Source of the DNA: XYD12-FULL-36-8 sp964391015
GTDB lineage: Bacteria > Bacteroidota > Ignavibacteria > Ignavibacteriales > Ignavibacteriaceae
DNA length: 64,000 bases
Assembly (NCBI GenBank): GCA_964391015.1
Contig: CAYMKU010000003.1
Span: 1-64,000 of the forward strand
Direction of reading: 5' to 3'
Position numbers and translations under genes: made by a program
The notes under the pieces: generated by a model
What the model was told of the DNA's origin: nothing
What the model saw: only the letters and a program-made list of their open reading frames with translations
The model's database searches: none
Shown: in pieces, positions 28,677 through 38,503 of the stretch
Position numbering within the stretch: position 1 is the first letter of the stretch
How the letters are laid out: the number at the start of each line of letters is the position of its first letter

Positions 28677-28838
28677 TGTTGACTCCAATTAAATTTTACT
28701 TTAGGTAGTTAAATTATATCAAAAATAGTTTGCTGAGGTAATGATGTTTGAATATCACCCTTAATAAATTGATTATGTATTCCAATAATAATAACTTTAG
28801 CCACTAATAAAATAAACATAAGTAGTAAAGGAAAAAAA

Positions 28839-31760
28839 ATGAAAATGTTTCTAAAATTGAGTTTGCTATTCCTTATAGTGAGTGTTATTGGTGTTTCCTA
28901 TAGTCAAACTTACCAGGGACCGGCTGCTGGATCAGTTCCAAGCGGTGGTACAGTATCTACTGGAAGTTTTTTGAAATCAAATGATATTGGTGTACCCAAG
29001 GAGAGAGGCACCAGAAATGTTGTGACTCCGAATAAAGATCCTCAATACATTGATTTTGGGACTGGAGCTAACACAATTCAATCAATCTATGTTGAAGATA
29101 AAGCTATTGGGAAACAAAATCCAACAGATACATCTATGACAATTCTTTTGAAAAGTTTCAGGGGATTAGGCATGGGAAATTCAATCCCACCTGATCCGCA
29201 TATTGCTGTTGGACCAACTCATATATTAGCTACAGTTAATGTCTTATTTGGTATCTGGGATAAAGAAGGTAATCTAATTAAAACTATTAATCCCGATGCA
29301 TGGTTCGGAAATTTGATTTCAAGTCCTAGTTGTTTTGATCCACAGATTGCATACGATCATTTTGATAAAAAATGGATAATGACATGGGATAGTGAAAATG
29401 CGACTTTATCGAGAGCTCATTTTTTAATTGCTGTATCTGATGATTCAATACCTTTAGGGACATGGTATATTTGGGCATTACCAGCAAATCAAAATGGCAA
29501 TACAGTTGTAAGTAATTGGGGAGATTATCCTCAAATTGGTTTCGATAAAAATGCAATTTATATTAATTCCAGGCAGTTCAGTTTTGGAGGAAGCTATCAG
29601 TACAATAAAATTAGGATAATAAAAAAATCTGATATCTATAATAATCCAGGAGGTGCTTTAAGCTGGAAGGACATCTGGGATATTACTGATCCTCAAGTTG
29701 GCTCTACATATAAGCCAGATGTTATTCTTCCTTCAATAACTTATGGAATAGATGATGCGCATTATTTTTTACATGCTCCTAGATTTGGCGGTAATTTTTT
29801 AAGCTTATATAAAATTACCGATCCAACTAATAATCCGGTACTTTCACGAGTTAATATTTTTGTAACCAACTATAATCAAGCTCCAAATGCTAATCAATTG
29901 GGTGGTAGTACTACGTTAATAGCGTCAAATGAGAGCGGCATGAAAACTCAACCCATTTATAGAGATGGTTTTTTGTGGGCAGTTCATTCAGTTGGTAATC
30001 CATCCTCTCTTCAGAATTCAGCAGTGAGATATTATAAAATAAACACAACCAATTCAAGTTTAGTTGAAAGCGCAACATTAGGTGCTTCGAGCTACTGGTA
30101 TATCTTTCCAACACTTGCTGTTGATAAAGATCAAAATATTGCGATTACTTATTCAAGAAGTGCTGATAATGAATATTGTGGTGCTTTCTATTCTACAAGA
30201 TTGAAGAATGATCCTCCTGGTTTAAGCGGAAGTAATGTGTTACAAGCTGGACAAGGAAATTACGTCGTAACATTTGGTGGCACAAGAAATAGATGGGGTG
30301 ATTACACAGGAATTTTCCTTGATCCTTCAGATGAAAATAATGTTTGGATGTTTACAGAATATGCAGCTGCAACCAACACATGGGGTACATGGGTGGGGAA
30401 AATTAGGATGGTTCCATATCCTGGCGTTTATGTCAGCACATTGGATGACTCACTTGATTTTGGTGAACTTGAGATCAGTAAACCTAGTGACACACTTACG
30501 GCTACTATAACTAATTTGGGTACTGATACATTACTTATCTCGTCAATGCCTGCTACGTTCGGACCGTTTAAATTAAGTTCTAATTTAACTTTTCCGTTAA
30601 AGCTGTCTTCTTATGGAAGTTTAGCATTGAAATTTGAGTTTGTACCTAGTACTGCTGGACATTATGATTTGGTCTATCCAGTAAACAATAATGATCCGAA
30701 TTTTACAGGGATAAGATTGAAGGGCTTTGCATTTCAAATTACTGTTGCAAGTGACAACATCATTTATGGTTCCTCAGGAAGTGGAAATAATGGAAATACT
30801 ATCTCCATAAATCCATCTAATGGTACTGGAGTGAATCTTGGCTCATCATTATTTTCAGAAGTTACCGACATTGCAATTCACCCAAAAACAAATATAATTT
30901 ATGGAATTGCGCCAAATGGATTTAAAACAAGCCTTCTAAGAGTTAATTCTTTGGGTGGAGATGCACATAGTCTTTTTGATGTTAACCTTTCAGAGATTAA
31001 ATCAATTGCTTTTGATACTAGCGGCACTTTATATGGACTACTCAAAACAGGCAGAATTCATACGATTGATCTTGTATCAGGCAATACAAATTTAGTTCTC
31101 GATACCAATTTTACTTTGGCGGGAATAGCATTTAATCCGATTAGTAACGAATTATGGGCTACAACGGGATCACTATTTACTAATAAAGACCGTGTGATGA
31201 AAGTGAATTTGGTTACTCCAGATACAACAATTATTGGTAAAACAGGTTTTAATATTATTACAAATAATATTGCATTTGATGGCGTAGGAATTCTTTACGG
31301 TGTGACTGGCAGTAGTAGCCAAATAAACAACTTAATTAGGATTGATACAACAACAGCTGTTGGTACTTTGATTGGTTCTGTTGGTCTCAAACATATTATT
31401 GGAATTGACTTAACTTCCAATTCTATTACTTCTGTTGAAGGTGAGGAGCCAGTATTAAATCGACCAACTGATTATGTGCTTGCACAAAACTATCCTAATC
31501 CATTCAATCCTTCCACGACTATTGAATTTGCGCTGCCAATCGCTTCGAGAGTAAAAGTGAAAATTTATAATTTGCTTGGACAAACTGTAAGGGTGCTTTA
31601 TGAGGGAATGAAAAACGCAGGCAACTATAAATTGAATTGGTTTTCTGATGATGCTTACGGAAAGTCTGTGAGCAGTGGTATTTATTTCTATGAGCTTAGT
31701 GCTACCGGAATTGATGGTAAGGAGTTTAAGCAAATGAGGAAGATGATCCTAATCAAATAG
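28839..31760 (+). CDS. Large secreted protein with T9SS type A sorting domain
   Basis: A signal peptide (residues 1-22) is followed by a 500-residue region with DPHIAVGPTHILATVN and repeated FDPQIAYDHFDKKWIM-type motifs, suggesting a propeller. A choice-of-anchor/ASH-like beta domain follows near 530-630 (LDFGELEISKPSDTLTATITNLG), then NHL/YncE-like repeats (IAIHPKTNIIYGI, IAFDTSGTLYGL). The last 85 residues are a T9SS sorting domain opening with YVLAQNYPNPFNPSTT and ending MRKMILIK. The protein is therefore exported by T9SS and probably attached to the surface. It shows no catalytic motif. A strong hairpin terminator follows 30 bases after the stop. Confidence 0.9.
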   Translation: MKMFLKLSLLFLIVSVIGVSYSQTYQGPAAGSVPSGGTVSTGSFLKSNDIGVPKERGTRNVVTPNKDPQYIDFGTGANTIQSIYVEDKAIGKQNPTDTSMTILLKSFRGLGMGNSIPPDPHIAVGPTHILATVNVLFGIWDKEGNLIKTINPDAWFGNLISSPSCFDPQIAYDHFDKKWIMTWDSENATLSRAHFLIAVSDDSIPLGTWYIWALPANQNGNTVVSNWGDYPQIGFDKNAIYINSRQFSFGGSYQYNKIRIIKKSDIYNNPGGALSWKDIWDITDPQVGSTYKPDVILPSITYGIDDAHYFLHAPRFGGNFLSLYKITDPTNNPVLSRVNIFVTNYNQAPNANQLGGSTTLIASNESGMKTQPIYRDGFLWAVHSVGNPSSLQNSAVRYYKINTTNSSLVESATLGASSYWYIFPTLAVDKDQNIAITYSRSADNEYCGAFYSTRLKNDPPGLSGSNVLQAGQGNYVVTFGGTRNRWGDYTGIFLDPSDENNVWMFTEYAAATNTWGTWVGKIRMVPYPGVYVSTLDDSLDFGELEISKPSDTLTATITNLGTDTLLISSMPATFGPFKLSSNLTFPLKLSSYGSLALKFEFVPSTAGHYDLVYPVNNNDPNFTGIRLKGFAFQITVASDNIIYGSSGSGNNGNTISINPSNGTGVNLGSSLFSEVTDIAIHPKTNIIYGIAPNGFKTSLLRVNSLGGDAHSLFDVNLSEIKSIAFDTSGTLYGLLKTGRIHTIDLVSGNTNLVLDTNFTLAGIAFNPISNELWATTGSLFTNKDRVMKVNLVTPDTTIIGKTGFNIITNNIAFDGVGILYGVTGSSSQINNLIRIDTTTAVGTLIGSVGLKHIIGIDLTSNSITSVEGEEPVLNRPTDYVLAQNYPNPFNPSTTIEFALPIASRVKVKIYNLLGQTVRVLYEGMKNAGNYKLNWFSDDAYGKSVSSGIYFYELSATGIDGKEFKQMRKMILIK

Positions 31761-31789
31761 TGAGAAAAATAAAATTGAAAATTCAAAAG

Positions 31790-31812
31790 TAAAGCGGTCT
31801 CTGACCGCTTTA
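31790..31812. terminator. Bidirectional hairpin terminator
   Basis: A perfect 10-base stem (TAAAGCGGTC / GACCGCTTTA) with a 3-base loop is followed by TTATTTTT. It sits between the convergent T9SS-substrate gene and the glycosyltransferase gene, directly against the latter's stop. It can serve both strands. Confidence 0.85.
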
Positions 31813-32937
31813 TTATTTTTGTAATTTAGTCATAGTTTCAACAATGGCTTCATAAATCATTTCTGATGAAACTAAATCCATACAATTGGGATTGAAATCA
31901 CATTCCGGTTTATAGCAAACTAAACATTCCATTTCGGGAGTAATTTTTTTTATTCTGCCATAATCTTCAATTTCAGCACTCGAAGTTGGACCGAAGAAGC
32001 AAATCACTTTTTTCTTTAATGCTGTTGCTGTGTGCAATGCTAATGTATCTCCAGTTAGAATAACATCAGGTATGTCCATCAAAGCAAAGAATTGTCTAAG
32101 TGAATTCTTTGAGCCTGTATCAATTACAGTAGGAAAGAGTTTCTTAAGCTCGGAATTACGATTTTCTTCATTCTCACCACCGAATAAAAGTATCCCAACA
32201 TTTTTATTTTTTTGCAGCCTGGAAATAAGTTCTATGAATCCATCATGTCTCCATTGCTTCAATTGCCATCTTTTGCTTGCGCCAGTGTTTAATCCAATTA
32301 TGGTTTTGTATTGTTGCAGATTATGCTCAATGTAAAACGTATTCTTAAAATCAATTTCGTGTTTAGTGAGATTGATAATTATCTCACCTTTGTTGTAAGC
32401 AAGTCCCGCGATTTCATGAATAATTTGCTGATAAGATTTATTATTCTTCTTTTTGAATTCATCAAATGCTCCCATTTCAAGCCATTCAATTGCATCATCG
32501 TTGGTTGGAACAACTTGCCCTAAATGATTAAGTACAAATCCTCTTTTTACATTGGCTTTCACTAAGGATGCAAGAGACGAACTCACTGGCGAAGCATCCG
32601 GATGAATAAGCAAATCAAAAGTTTCGGTGCTCAGTCGTGAATTGAGATCATAGCTTTCAAAAAATAAAATATTATCTACCAAATTATTATTTATAAAAAT
32701 TTCCTTCGCATTTTGTTTTGTTAACCAAGTAATATGCGAGTCCGGATATTTTGATTTCAAGGCATGTAATATCGAAGTAGTGCGAAGAACATCACCAACT
32801 GCATCCAACTTTATGATCAGGATTTTAAATTTTATTGGTGCGTAGTAATCGCAATCATCACATTTCTTGTTTTCAAGCTTGTTTGGGTTACAGGGTTTGT
32901 CGCCTGGAAAATGTTTACAATCGGTTTTTAGAATCAT
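31813..32937 (-). CDS. Glycosyltransferase family 9 (heptosyltransferase-like)
   Basis: ADP-heptose:LPS heptosyltransferase superfamily, GT-B fold. KLDAVGDVLRTTSILHALK is the family's nucleotide-sugar acceptor loop, and LLFGGENEENRN with FFGPTSSAEIEDYG forms the C-terminal donor site. It has an N-terminal Cys cluster (C7, C16, C26, C29) and a C-terminal one (CLVCYKPECDFNPNC), a pattern common in this phylum that may bind metal. The start overlaps the end of the upstream GT4 gene by four bases, so both probably act on the same surface glycan. Confidence 0.87.
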   Translation of the reverse strand: MILKTDCKHFPGDKPCNPNKLENKKCDDCDYYAPIKFKILIIKLDAVGDVLRTTSILHALKSKYPDSHITWLTKQNAKEIFINNNLVDNILFFESYDLNSRLSTETFDLLIHPDASPVSSSLASLVKANVKRGFVLNHLGQVVPTNDDAIEWLEMGAFDEFKKKNNKSYQQIIHEIAGLAYNKGEIIINLTKHEIDFKNTFYIEHNLQQYKTIIGLNTGASKRWQLKQWRHDGFIELISRLQKNKNVGILLFGGENEENRNSELKKLFPTVIDTGSKNSLRQFFALMDIPDVILTGDTLALHTATALKKKVICFFGPTSSAEIEDYGRIKKITPEMECLVCYKPECDFNPNCMDLVSSEMIYEAIVETMTKLQK

Positions 32938-34094
32938 GACTGAGAATCCAAAATTATCTGATAGAAAAGTTCGACTAAGTCCCCAAATTTATTTTTGCTT
33001 ACAAATTCTTTGATGTTTTTCTCAAAGTCAACTTGATATTTTAATTTAAAAAATTCTTTAACGCCATTTGCAATTTCACTGGGAGAATCGGGTTTAATTA
33101 CGATTCCGGTCTTACGGTCATCAACAAACTCAGATAAACCACCCACGTTTGTAACTACTACAGGTTTGGAGAATCCGTAAGCAACATTCAAGATTCCGCT
33201 TTGAGTTGCACTTCGATAGGGAAGTATAACTAAGTCGGACGCAGTGTAGTACTTTGCAACATCTTCATTTAGAACAAACTTACTTATGATCACGGTTTCT
33301 TTCTCAATACCAAGTTTTTTTATGGCATCAGTATAAACATCCGGAGAATCATAAAACTCCCCGACAATAAGCAACTTTGCATTTGGTACAGACGACTTGA
33401 TTTCCGGAAAAGCTTCAATAAGCAAATCGAGTCCTTTATATTTTCTTACATACCCGAAGAATAATAAAACCTTATCTTGTTCTGAAAATCCTAACTCTTT
33501 TCGAAATGCAATGGCAGATTTTGTTTCCTTGGTATTATAGCAGTCATAAATTGGCAGTTCTGATTTATAAATCTTCCGATTGTTAGAAATTCTGCTGACT
33601 TCTTTTTCCACTATGCCTGACAGCGCCATAAATGCAGATGCGTTTTTCAATCCTATGTCGGTCAATCTTTTATCAATAAAATTTCCTTCATGCGAGATAA
33701 AGTTCTCGGTAATAAATAAAATCTTCTTTCGAAATTTCTTTTTGATTAACTCACTGATTGCAAAATGGCAAAATGCAAAAAACGGATGCCACCAATCAAA
33801 CACTACTAAGTCGGGATTTTCTTTGATAATTCTGTTTGCAACTTTAAACCAGCTTAATGGCGAGATTGAATTAACCAATCGTTCGTTAGGAGCTTTTTTA
33901 ATTAGCGTTGTGCTTTCGTCATACTGAGTTTTACCGGGAAATAGAATTGAGGGGTATAGGAGTGAATAGTTAAATATCTTTACATCAAATTCATCCTTTA
34001 ATGCTTCATAAACATGCGAAACAAAAAGTGAATTACCGCCGCGGTAAGGATATACTGGACCAATGATGATAATTTTTTTCTTAGGGGTTTGCAT
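32934..34094 (-). CDS. Glycosyltransferase family 4
   Basis: Retaining GT-B glycosyltransferase. The N-terminal loop GPVYPYRGGNSLFVSHV, the donor-site LLFFGYVRKYKGLDLLIEA (VGRLxxxKG equivalent) and SGILNVAYGFSKPVVVTNVGGLSEFV in the usual nucleotide-sugar region are present. The first Glu of the canonical EX7E motif is not obvious (Gln-Ser-Gly there). Donor and acceptor are unknown. The ATG start is normal. It is the upstream gene of a two-gene operon with the GT9 enzyme. Confidence 0.87.
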   Translation of the reverse strand: MQTPKKKIIIIGPVYPYRGGNSLFVSHVYEALKDEFDVKIFNYSLLYPSILFPGKTQYDESTTLIKKAPNERLVNSISPLSWFKVANRIIKENPDLVVFDWWHPFFAFCHFAISELIKKKFRKKILFITENFISHEGNFIDKRLTDIGLKNASAFMALSGIVEKEVSRISNNRKIYKSELPIYDCYNTKETKSAIAFRKELGFSEQDKVLLFFGYVRKYKGLDLLIEAFPEIKSSVPNAKLLIVGEFYDSPDVYTDAIKKLGIEKETVIISKFVLNEDVAKYYTASDLVILPYRSATQSGILNVAYGFSKPVVVTNVGGLSEFVDDRKTGIVIKPDSPSEIANGVKEFFKLKYQVDFEKNIKEFVSKNKFGDLVELFYQIILDSQS

Positions 34095-34240
34095 TAAATA
34101 TTAATATGCAGATAGAGTTAAGGTTAATTAGCTTAAACTTGTTAAACCTTTTTAGTATTTTTTACTTGAAGAAAGGATTCGCGATCACGAGAATAAGCTG
34201 TAATCAATAACTTTAAAATAATATTTTCTTCAAGGAAATA

Positions 34241-34588
34241 TCACCATTCAACTTTACCCACTAATTCACCATCTATCATAATCAAGCATTTTATCTTATC
34301 ACTACCTAAGAGCGATGTTGATTTGTCAAGCATTGCCAGTACATGATGACCAAGATATTCGCCTTTGCACTCTGTCCCACTTTCAAAAAGTCCAATTGAG
34401 CAATCTGTTACCAATGAGTCATTAACAAATACTTCAACATTATCTGTAAAAGTATTCTTTTCTGCCCGAATGTTCCACATTCTTTCATTACTTCCTTTTG
34501 GGCGGTAACTTAGTGTTTGAACAGATGAACCACACCCAATGATAAAAAGAAGAATTCCAAGAGCCATTGAAGAAACAAATGATTTCAT
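34241..34588 (-). CDS. Small putative lipoprotein
   Basis: About 115 residues. A short signal peptide ends in the lipobox LFIIGC, so the mature protein starts at a lipidated Cys. The remainder is a single small beta-rich domain (VEVFVNDSLVTDCSIGLFESGTECKGEYLGH) with two further Cys that could form a disulfide. No family is recognised. I preferred the ATG at 34588, which has AAGGTG six bases upstream, over the GTG three codons earlier. It is flanked by gaps on both sides and is probably monocistronic. Confidence 0.7.
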   Translation of the reverse strand: MKSFVSSMALGILLFIIGCGSSVQTLSYRPKGSNERMWNIRAEKNTFTDNVEVFVNDSLVTDCSIGLFESGTECKGEYLGHHVLAMLDKSTSLLGSDKIKCLIMIDGELVGKVEW

Positions 34589-34716
34589 ATTTGGCACCTT
34601 AAATTAAATTTTTACTTTGAAAATTCGGAAATTATTTAATAAAATATTTTTTATTTACACGCCTTTAAAGATATGCAACCATTTTGATTTGTTCAAACAA
34701 TGAATACTGAAAAAAA

Positions 34717-36186
34717 CTACTCGTCCTCAATTTTTCTAATCATATCGTTTGCATACTTGTTTTTGGGGTCAAGACTGTAAGCATTTCTGAAATTTCTTAA
34801 AGCTAAACCTTTGTTGCCATCTTTGTAGTAAGCATCAGCCAAACCGATGTAATATTTAGCATAATTATTTTTTTTAGAAATTAAATACTTGAAGTAGGGA
34901 ATTGCATCTACATAATTACCCGTTTCAATTAAGTCATATCCGAACAATACATACTCATCATCATCAATTTTATATGCCGTTGTGGAATCGGTGGTTAGTT
35001 GTTCAAGTTTTATCAAAGATGAATCAATTGAATTCTCTAAGAAAATACTCAGAAGTCTATCTGCCAATGATTTTTTTGGTTTTTCAAAATTACCATCAAG
35101 CACAATTGAAGCAAAAGATTTAGCCGGACTATCTAAATTCCGGTCACGTATATTCGCTAGATAAACGGAAGCCAAAAATTTCTCCGGGTAAATGATTAGC
35201 TCGCCGGTAAAGCCAGTTCCGCCGCCGGCATGACCGAAATATTTTCTTCCATGAGAATCTTTACCGAAGCTAAAACCCAAACCATAATAAATTGTATCCT
35301 TATTTTTTATTATGGTCGGAATTAGCATAGTATCAAGTGTAGTTGATTTAACCAACTTGAATGAAATAAGCTTCTCAGCAAATTTCAATAAATCTTCAGG
35401 AGTGGAGATTATTCCGCCACCAGGATATTTTATGCTTAAATCTGCCAGTGCAGCATTTTCAATTTTTCTGAAATTATTTTTTACATAACCTCTTGCTTTG
35501 TTATAAATAATTTTTGGCTGACATTCTAAAAATGTTGAAGTCATTTCTGCTGGCTGGAAAATATTTTTATCCAAATATTCTTCAAAGCCGATTCCCGAAA
35601 CGTTTTCAATAATTCCTGCCAGTAAATTATACCCAAGAGTTGTATAGTAATATTTTGTACCCGGTTCAAATTGCAATGTATCATCCATTACGACACGAAT
35701 TGCATCCTTTATTGATTTGAAAGATTCAGTACTGTTGAATTCTCCGTATCGGTAATTTCTAATTCCAGAAGTGTGATTTAATAGTTGTCTTACTGTGAAC
35801 TTCCATTTCTTCTTTGGGAAATAGGGAAGATATGTTCTAACGTCCTGATCTAAAATGATTTTGTTCTGCTCAACAAGCTGCATAATTGCAACTGCTGTAA
35901 TTGTCTTAGATATTGATGCTATTCGGTAAAGTGTGTTTGTTTTAGCGGGAACTGAATTTTCGATGTCAGATAAACCTGCGACGCCCAGCCAATAAATCTT
36001 TCCATTTAAACTTACCCCACCGGAAATTGACGGAATTTCTTTATTTGTTTTATACTCATTTAAAAAAGAGTTTAATTCATGTTTAAAGTTTTGTGAATTT
36101 ATGCGCTGCAAAGGTAGAGTTGCTGCAAAAGCAAAGAGCAGGAAAAGCAATTTTAGTAATTTCAATTTCGAAAAGGTCGGTTTCAT
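34717..36186 (-). CDS. Secreted serine hydrolase (beta-lactamase class C/LACTB-like) with TPR tail
   Basis: A signal peptide (about residues 1-30) precedes a beta-lactamase-fold domain. The nucleophile motif is SISK in YRIASISKTITA. The second motif position reads YTTLGYNLL, as in LACTB-type hydrolases, rather than the classic YxN. HAGGGTGFTGE is the third motif. A C-terminal segment (about 415-485) holds two TPR-like repeats (YVDAIPYFKYLISKK, KGLALRNFRNAYSLDPKNKYA). It is probably an envelope esterase or peptidase. The motifs give no reason to expect antibiotic resistance. Confidence 0.87.
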   Translation of the reverse strand: MKPTFSKLKLLKLLFLLFAFAATLPLQRINSQNFKHELNSFLNEYKTNKEIPSISGGVSLNGKIYWLGVAGLSDIENSVPAKTNTLYRIASISKTITAVAIMQLVEQNKIILDQDVRTYLPYFPKKKWKFTVRQLLNHTSGIRNYRYGEFNSTESFKSIKDAIRVVMDDTLQFEPGTKYYYTTLGYNLLAGIIENVSGIGFEEYLDKNIFQPAEMTSTFLECQPKIIYNKARGYVKNNFRKIENAALADLSIKYPGGGIISTPEDLLKFAEKLISFKLVKSTTLDTMLIPTIIKNKDTIYYGLGFSFGKDSHGRKYFGHAGGGTGFTGELIIYPEKFLASVYLANIRDRNLDSPAKSFASIVLDGNFEKPKKSLADRLLSIFLENSIDSSLIKLEQLTTDSTTAYKIDDDEYVLFGYDLIETGNYVDAIPYFKYLISKKNNYAKYYIGLADAYYKDGNKGLALRNFRNAYSLDPKNKYANDMIRKIEDE

Positions 36187-36216
36187 AATATAAATCCAGG
36201 CGGAAAGTAAAAGGAA

Positions 36217-36246
36217 TGAAGGAAGATCAATTTAGATCTTCCTTCA
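36217..36246 (-). terminator. Rho-independent terminator after clpP
   Basis: A perfect 12-base stem (TGAAGGAAGATC / GATCTTCCTTCA) with a 6-base loop lies ten bases past the clpP stop. Read on the minus strand it is followed by TTCCTTTT. It likely ends the tig-clpP transcript. Confidence 0.75.
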
Positions 36247-36255
36247 GTTGAAAAT

Positions 36256-36885
36256 TTATTTTTTATCTAAACTTGCTCTTTTAATAAATATGTTATCAAT
36301 TAAATTATATTCTTTTGCTTCTTCTGCTGTAAGAAAATAATCTCTATCACAATCTTTTGTTATTTGCTCAATAGTTTTGCCTGTATGCTCAGATAAAATA
36401 TGGTAAAGTGAATCGCGAGTCTTAATCATTTCTTTTGCATGAATTTCAATATCGGATGTTTGTCCTTGTAACCCACCAACCCAGGGTTGGTGAATCATTA
36501 TTTTCGCATGTGGTAAAGAATTTCTTTTTCCTTTCGCACCTCCTGCTAACAAAACTGCTCCCATACTTGCAGCCATTCCAACGCAAATTGTTGCCACATC
36601 CGGTTTGATATATTTCATTGTATCATAAATTGCGAGTCCCGCTGTTACGCTTCCTCCCGGAGAATTGACATAAAGAAAAATATCTTTTTCGGGATCTTCT
36701 GCTTCCAAAAATATTAATTGAGCCACGGTTAAGCTTGCAACATGATCATCAATAGCTGTTCCGAGGAAGATTATTCTCTCACGTAAAAGACGTGAATAGA
36801 TGTCCATTCCTCTTTCTCCGCGACCAGTTTGTTCGATTACATACGGCACTAATTGATTGAATATCTCAAATTTTTCTTGTGTCAT
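36256..36885 (-). CDS. clpP: ATP-dependent Clp protease proteolytic subunit
   Basis: Serine protease that forms the ClpP tetradecamer with ClpX/ClpA unfoldases. The catalytic Ser lies in GMAASMGAVLL, His in MIHQPWVGG and Asp in DCDRDYFLTA. SRLLRERIIFLGTAIDD is the usual N-terminal signature. Two in-frame ATGs lie two codons apart. AAGGA directly abuts the first (36891) but is six bases from the second (36885), so I chose the second. It sits just downstream of tig, the classic tig-clpP pairing. Confidence 0.96.
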   Translation of the reverse strand: MTQEKFEIFNQLVPYVIEQTGRGERGMDIYSRLLRERIIFLGTAIDDHVASLTVAQLIFLEAEDPEKDIFLYVNSPGGSVTAGLAIYDTMKYIKPDVATICVGMAASMGAVLLAGGAKGKRNSLPHAKIMIHQPWVGGLQGQTSDIEIHAKEMIKTRDSLYHILSEHTGKTIEQITKDCDRDYFLTAEEAKEYNLIDNIFIKRASLDKK

Positions 36886-36897
36886 TTTCATTCCTTT

Positions 36898-38199
36898 TTA
36901 GTTTTTTGAAAGACTTTCGGGTGGAACTTTAATAATATTATTTTTTTCTTTTAAGAAATCGAAAAGCTTTTTGTCAACCAGCTTCTCGGTCATGTTAGAT
37001 GATTTGTAGTAATTGATCATTTTTTCAACAGCTATCCCCGTTTTCTCAGCATCCTTTGTCGCAAGATCGTTTAACTCGTTTTCTGAGAATTCAAGATTTT
37101 CCTTTTTCTGGATTAAATTTTTTATCAAGTACCATTTAACTTCAAATTCAGCGGAAGGTAATAATCTTTCTCTCAAAGCTTTGTCATCGAAATTTTTCAC
37201 ACCATACTTTTTGCCATTTTCTTTTTCTTGATTCACAAGTTCTTGAAGTACGTTTTGAACTAAAGAAGCCGGTGGGGTAAAGTCATTATTCTGTACAACT
37301 GTACCCATTATTTTTCTATGCAAATATTCTTGAGTTCGCTGAGAGTAATAATTTGTAAAATCTTGTCTAATCTCTTCCTTAAATTCTTCGGGTGAATTTA
37401 CTTTATCTTTAGTTATTTTCTTTACTAGCTCCTCATTTAATTCAGGCAGCACAATTTTTTTTATTTCTTTTAATAACGCTTTATAATGAAATGATTCTGC
37501 TATATCCTTATTGCCGCTTTCAACATTTTTATTTGCTGCATTATCTGTAAATGAAAATATAAAGCTTTCACCAACTTTTTTACCTCTAGCATTTTCTCTT
37601 ATTTCAGGTTGAACATGATGATTGGAAAGGTCAATATCTAGAGTTTCTAATTTACTGCCTTCGAAAGGTTCACCGCTCTCTGTTATTCTTTGCAAATCAA
37701 CTTTGATAATAAAAAATTCACTATCACCAACAGTATAAACAATTTCGTTTGTACTGTTTGCTTTTAAAATATGTTCGATTTCATGTTCAACTTCGTGATC
37801 CGTTACAACATAATCCGGAATTTTAAATTCTAAACCCGTGTAATCTTTTGGTTCAATGGTAGGAATTATTTCATACTTTACCTTGAAGTTCAAATCTTTT
37901 CCAGGATTAAATTGCAAATCTGTAAGAACTGGAGTTCCAACGGGCTTCATATCATTATCCTTAGCAATTTTCCAAAATTGCTGAGTTGCAACCTTTTCGG
38001 ATGCTTCATGTTCCAATGCATCACCAAATCTGCTTTTCAAAATATTAGCAGGTACTTTTCCTTTTCTAAAACCTGGAATTTGAATTTTTTGGGATTGCTT
38101 TTTTACTTCAGTATCTAATTCTGTTTTTATTTCTTCGTATGAAAGTTCAACGCTAATTTCTTGTTCAGATTGGGTCAAATCGCTTATGGAAAACTTCAA
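36898..38199 (-). CDS. tig: Trigger factor (ribosome-associated chaperone)
   Basis: Peptidyl-prolyl isomerase/chaperone at the ribosome exit. The ribosome-binding signature GFRKGKVP is near residue 45. A weak FKBP-like middle domain and a long helical C-terminal chaperone domain follow; about 433 residues from my start. The open frame runs back into the tRNA gene, so the longer version is not credible. A TTG at 38199 gives the family N-terminus LKFSISDLTQSEQ and has GAGGT six to seven bases upstream. The gene lies between tRNA-Leu and clpP. Confidence 0.93.
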   Translation of the reverse strand: MKFSISDLTQSEQEISVELSYEEIKTELDTEVKKQSQKIQIPGFRKGKVPANILKSRFGDALEHEASEKVATQQFWKIAKDNDMKPVGTPVLTDLQFNPGKDLNFKVKYEIIPTIEPKDYTGLEFKIPDYVVTDHEVEHEIEHILKANSTNEIVYTVGDSEFFIIKVDLQRITESGEPFEGSKLETLDIDLSNHHVQPEIRENARGKKVGESFIFSFTDNAANKNVESGNKDIAESFHYKALLKEIKKIVLPELNEELVKKITKDKVNSPEEFKEEIRQDFTNYYSQRTQEYLHRKIMGTVVQNNDFTPPASLVQNVLQELVNQEKENGKKYGVKNFDDKALRERLLPSAEFEVKWYLIKNLIQKKENLEFSENELNDLATKDAEKTGIAVEKMINYYKSSNMTEKLVDKKLFDFLKEKNNIIKVPPESLSKN

Positions 38200-38236
38200 A
38201 ACTACCTCGATGTTAAAAAAAGTATTAAGAAAAATG

Positions 38237-38318
38237 TGCGAGAACGGGGACTCGAACCCCGACACCGTTAAGTACTAGATCCTAAGTCTAGCGCGTCTGC
38301 CAATTCCGCCATTCTCGC
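38237..38318 (-). tRNA. tRNA-Leu(UAG)
   Basis: On the minus strand a full cloverleaf can be drawn. The acceptor stem is GCGAGAA/TTCTCGC. The D arm has TGGCGGAATTGGCAGACGC. The anticodon stem CTAGA/TCTAG holds the loop CTTAGGA, with anticodon TAG read from positions in that loop. A long class II variable arm and the T arm GGGGTTCGAGTCCCC follow. A discriminator A is encoded and CCA is not. The long variable arm and anticodon make it a leucine tRNA for CUA/CUN codons. It is 37 bases upstream of tig on the same strand and may share its promoter. Confidence 0.96.
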
Positions 38319-38503
38319 AATAAGAACTGATTTTTAATTTAATAACAAATATAAATGTGATGTGGTTGTATCGCAAATATTTGGAAATGGAAACTCTTAA
38401 GGATTCGATACTTAATTTATTTGTGTTGGCACGAAATTAGTGACATTGTAAAGTGATTTAACATATTATGAAATAATAATTCCCAGCCCCTGGATAGATT
38501 TTT

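Noticed and set aside
34717..36186. Antibiotic-resistance beta-lactamase
   Set aside because: SISK and HAGG motifs fit LACTB/esterase-type hydrolases; the second motif is not a classic YxN and a TPR tail is present.
36898..38265. Longer trigger factor starting at 38265
   Set aside because: That start lies inside the tRNA-Leu gene; the TTG at 38199 has a Shine-Dalgarno and gives the family N-terminus.
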